Notes under the pieces: generated by a model | The model's input: only the letters and a program-made list of their open reading frames with translations | Database searches by the model: none | What the model was told of the DNA's origin: nothing | Shown: piece after piece, positions 5,155 to 5,191 of the stretch | Layout: every line of letters starts with the position of its first letter | Position numbering within the stretch: the first letter of the stretch is position 1 | Assembly: GCA_025457985.1 (NCBI GenBank) | Contig: JALOTI010000179.1 | Coordinates: 1 to 5,191, forward strand | Source of the DNA: Leptospira sp. | GTDB lineage: Bacteria > Spirochaetota > Leptospiria > Leptospirales > Leptospiraceae | DNA length: 5,191 nt | Direction: 5' to 3' | Position numbers and translations under genes: made by a program

Positions 5155-5191
5155 GGCTTACGATATGAGGCAAAAATGTTTAGATCAGTAA

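Noticed and set aside
5153..5191. Twelve-codon frame ending exactly at the last base
   Set aside because: Too short, no ribosome-binding site and no recognisable peptide; the stop at the window edge is probably coincidence.

Overview
The window looks like chromosomal DNA of a spirochaete of the genus Leptospira, more likely a saprophytic or intermediate species than a classic pathogen; the genus call is firmer than the clade call. The evidence is AT-rich DNA with many AAA lysine codons and A8-A9 tracts, often weak Shine-Dalgarno sequences, one GTG start, two lipoprotein signal peptides with relaxed lipoboxes ending Ile-Asn-Cys or Ser-Asn-Cys, and a small lipoprotein whose mature start (a Cys-Asp-Pro block, then a Lys-Ala-Ala-Leu-Gly-Asp block) I recall as typical of leptospiral surface lipoproteins. 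No tRNA, rRNA, CRISPR array or transposase is visible.

Layout. (1) Positions 2-406, plus strand: the C-terminal part of a short-chain dehydrogenase/reductase, cut by the window edge just after its catalytic Tyr. (2) Positions 408-1247, minus strand: a complete 279-residue protein with a C-terminal PcfJ-like domain, convergent with the SDR gene and one base from it. (3) Positions 1248-1436: a gap rich in inverted repeats. (4) Positions 1437-2291, minus strand: a glyoxalase-like (VOC fold) protein with two credible starts, giving either an exported or a cytoplasmic product. (5) Positions 2292-2423: a compact divergent control region with a good sigma70-type promoter for the plus strand, an 18-bp palindrome over its -10 box, and a terminator-like hairpin in the leader. 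(6) Positions 2424-5053, plus strand: three genes spaced 26 and 30 bases apart, namely an AraC-family regulator, an LCAT-type lipase/acyltransferase lipoprotein, and a short lipoprotein that looks like the front end of a longer family. (7) Positions 5054-5191: AT-rich DNA without a convincing gene; a perfect -35 hexamer embedded in a palindrome is the only signal.

How the genes may work together. The AraC regulator, lipase and small lipoprotein have the spacing of a single transcript, and the regulator also faces the VOC gene across a shared control region. A reasonable inference is a small lipid- or ester-responsive locus: the regulator senses a ligand and controls itself, an envelope-anchored esterase/acyltransferase, and possibly the divergent VOC protein. 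The substrate cannot be read from the sequence. The SDR and PcfJ-like genes seem to be separate units. No gap between genes exceeds 300 bases.
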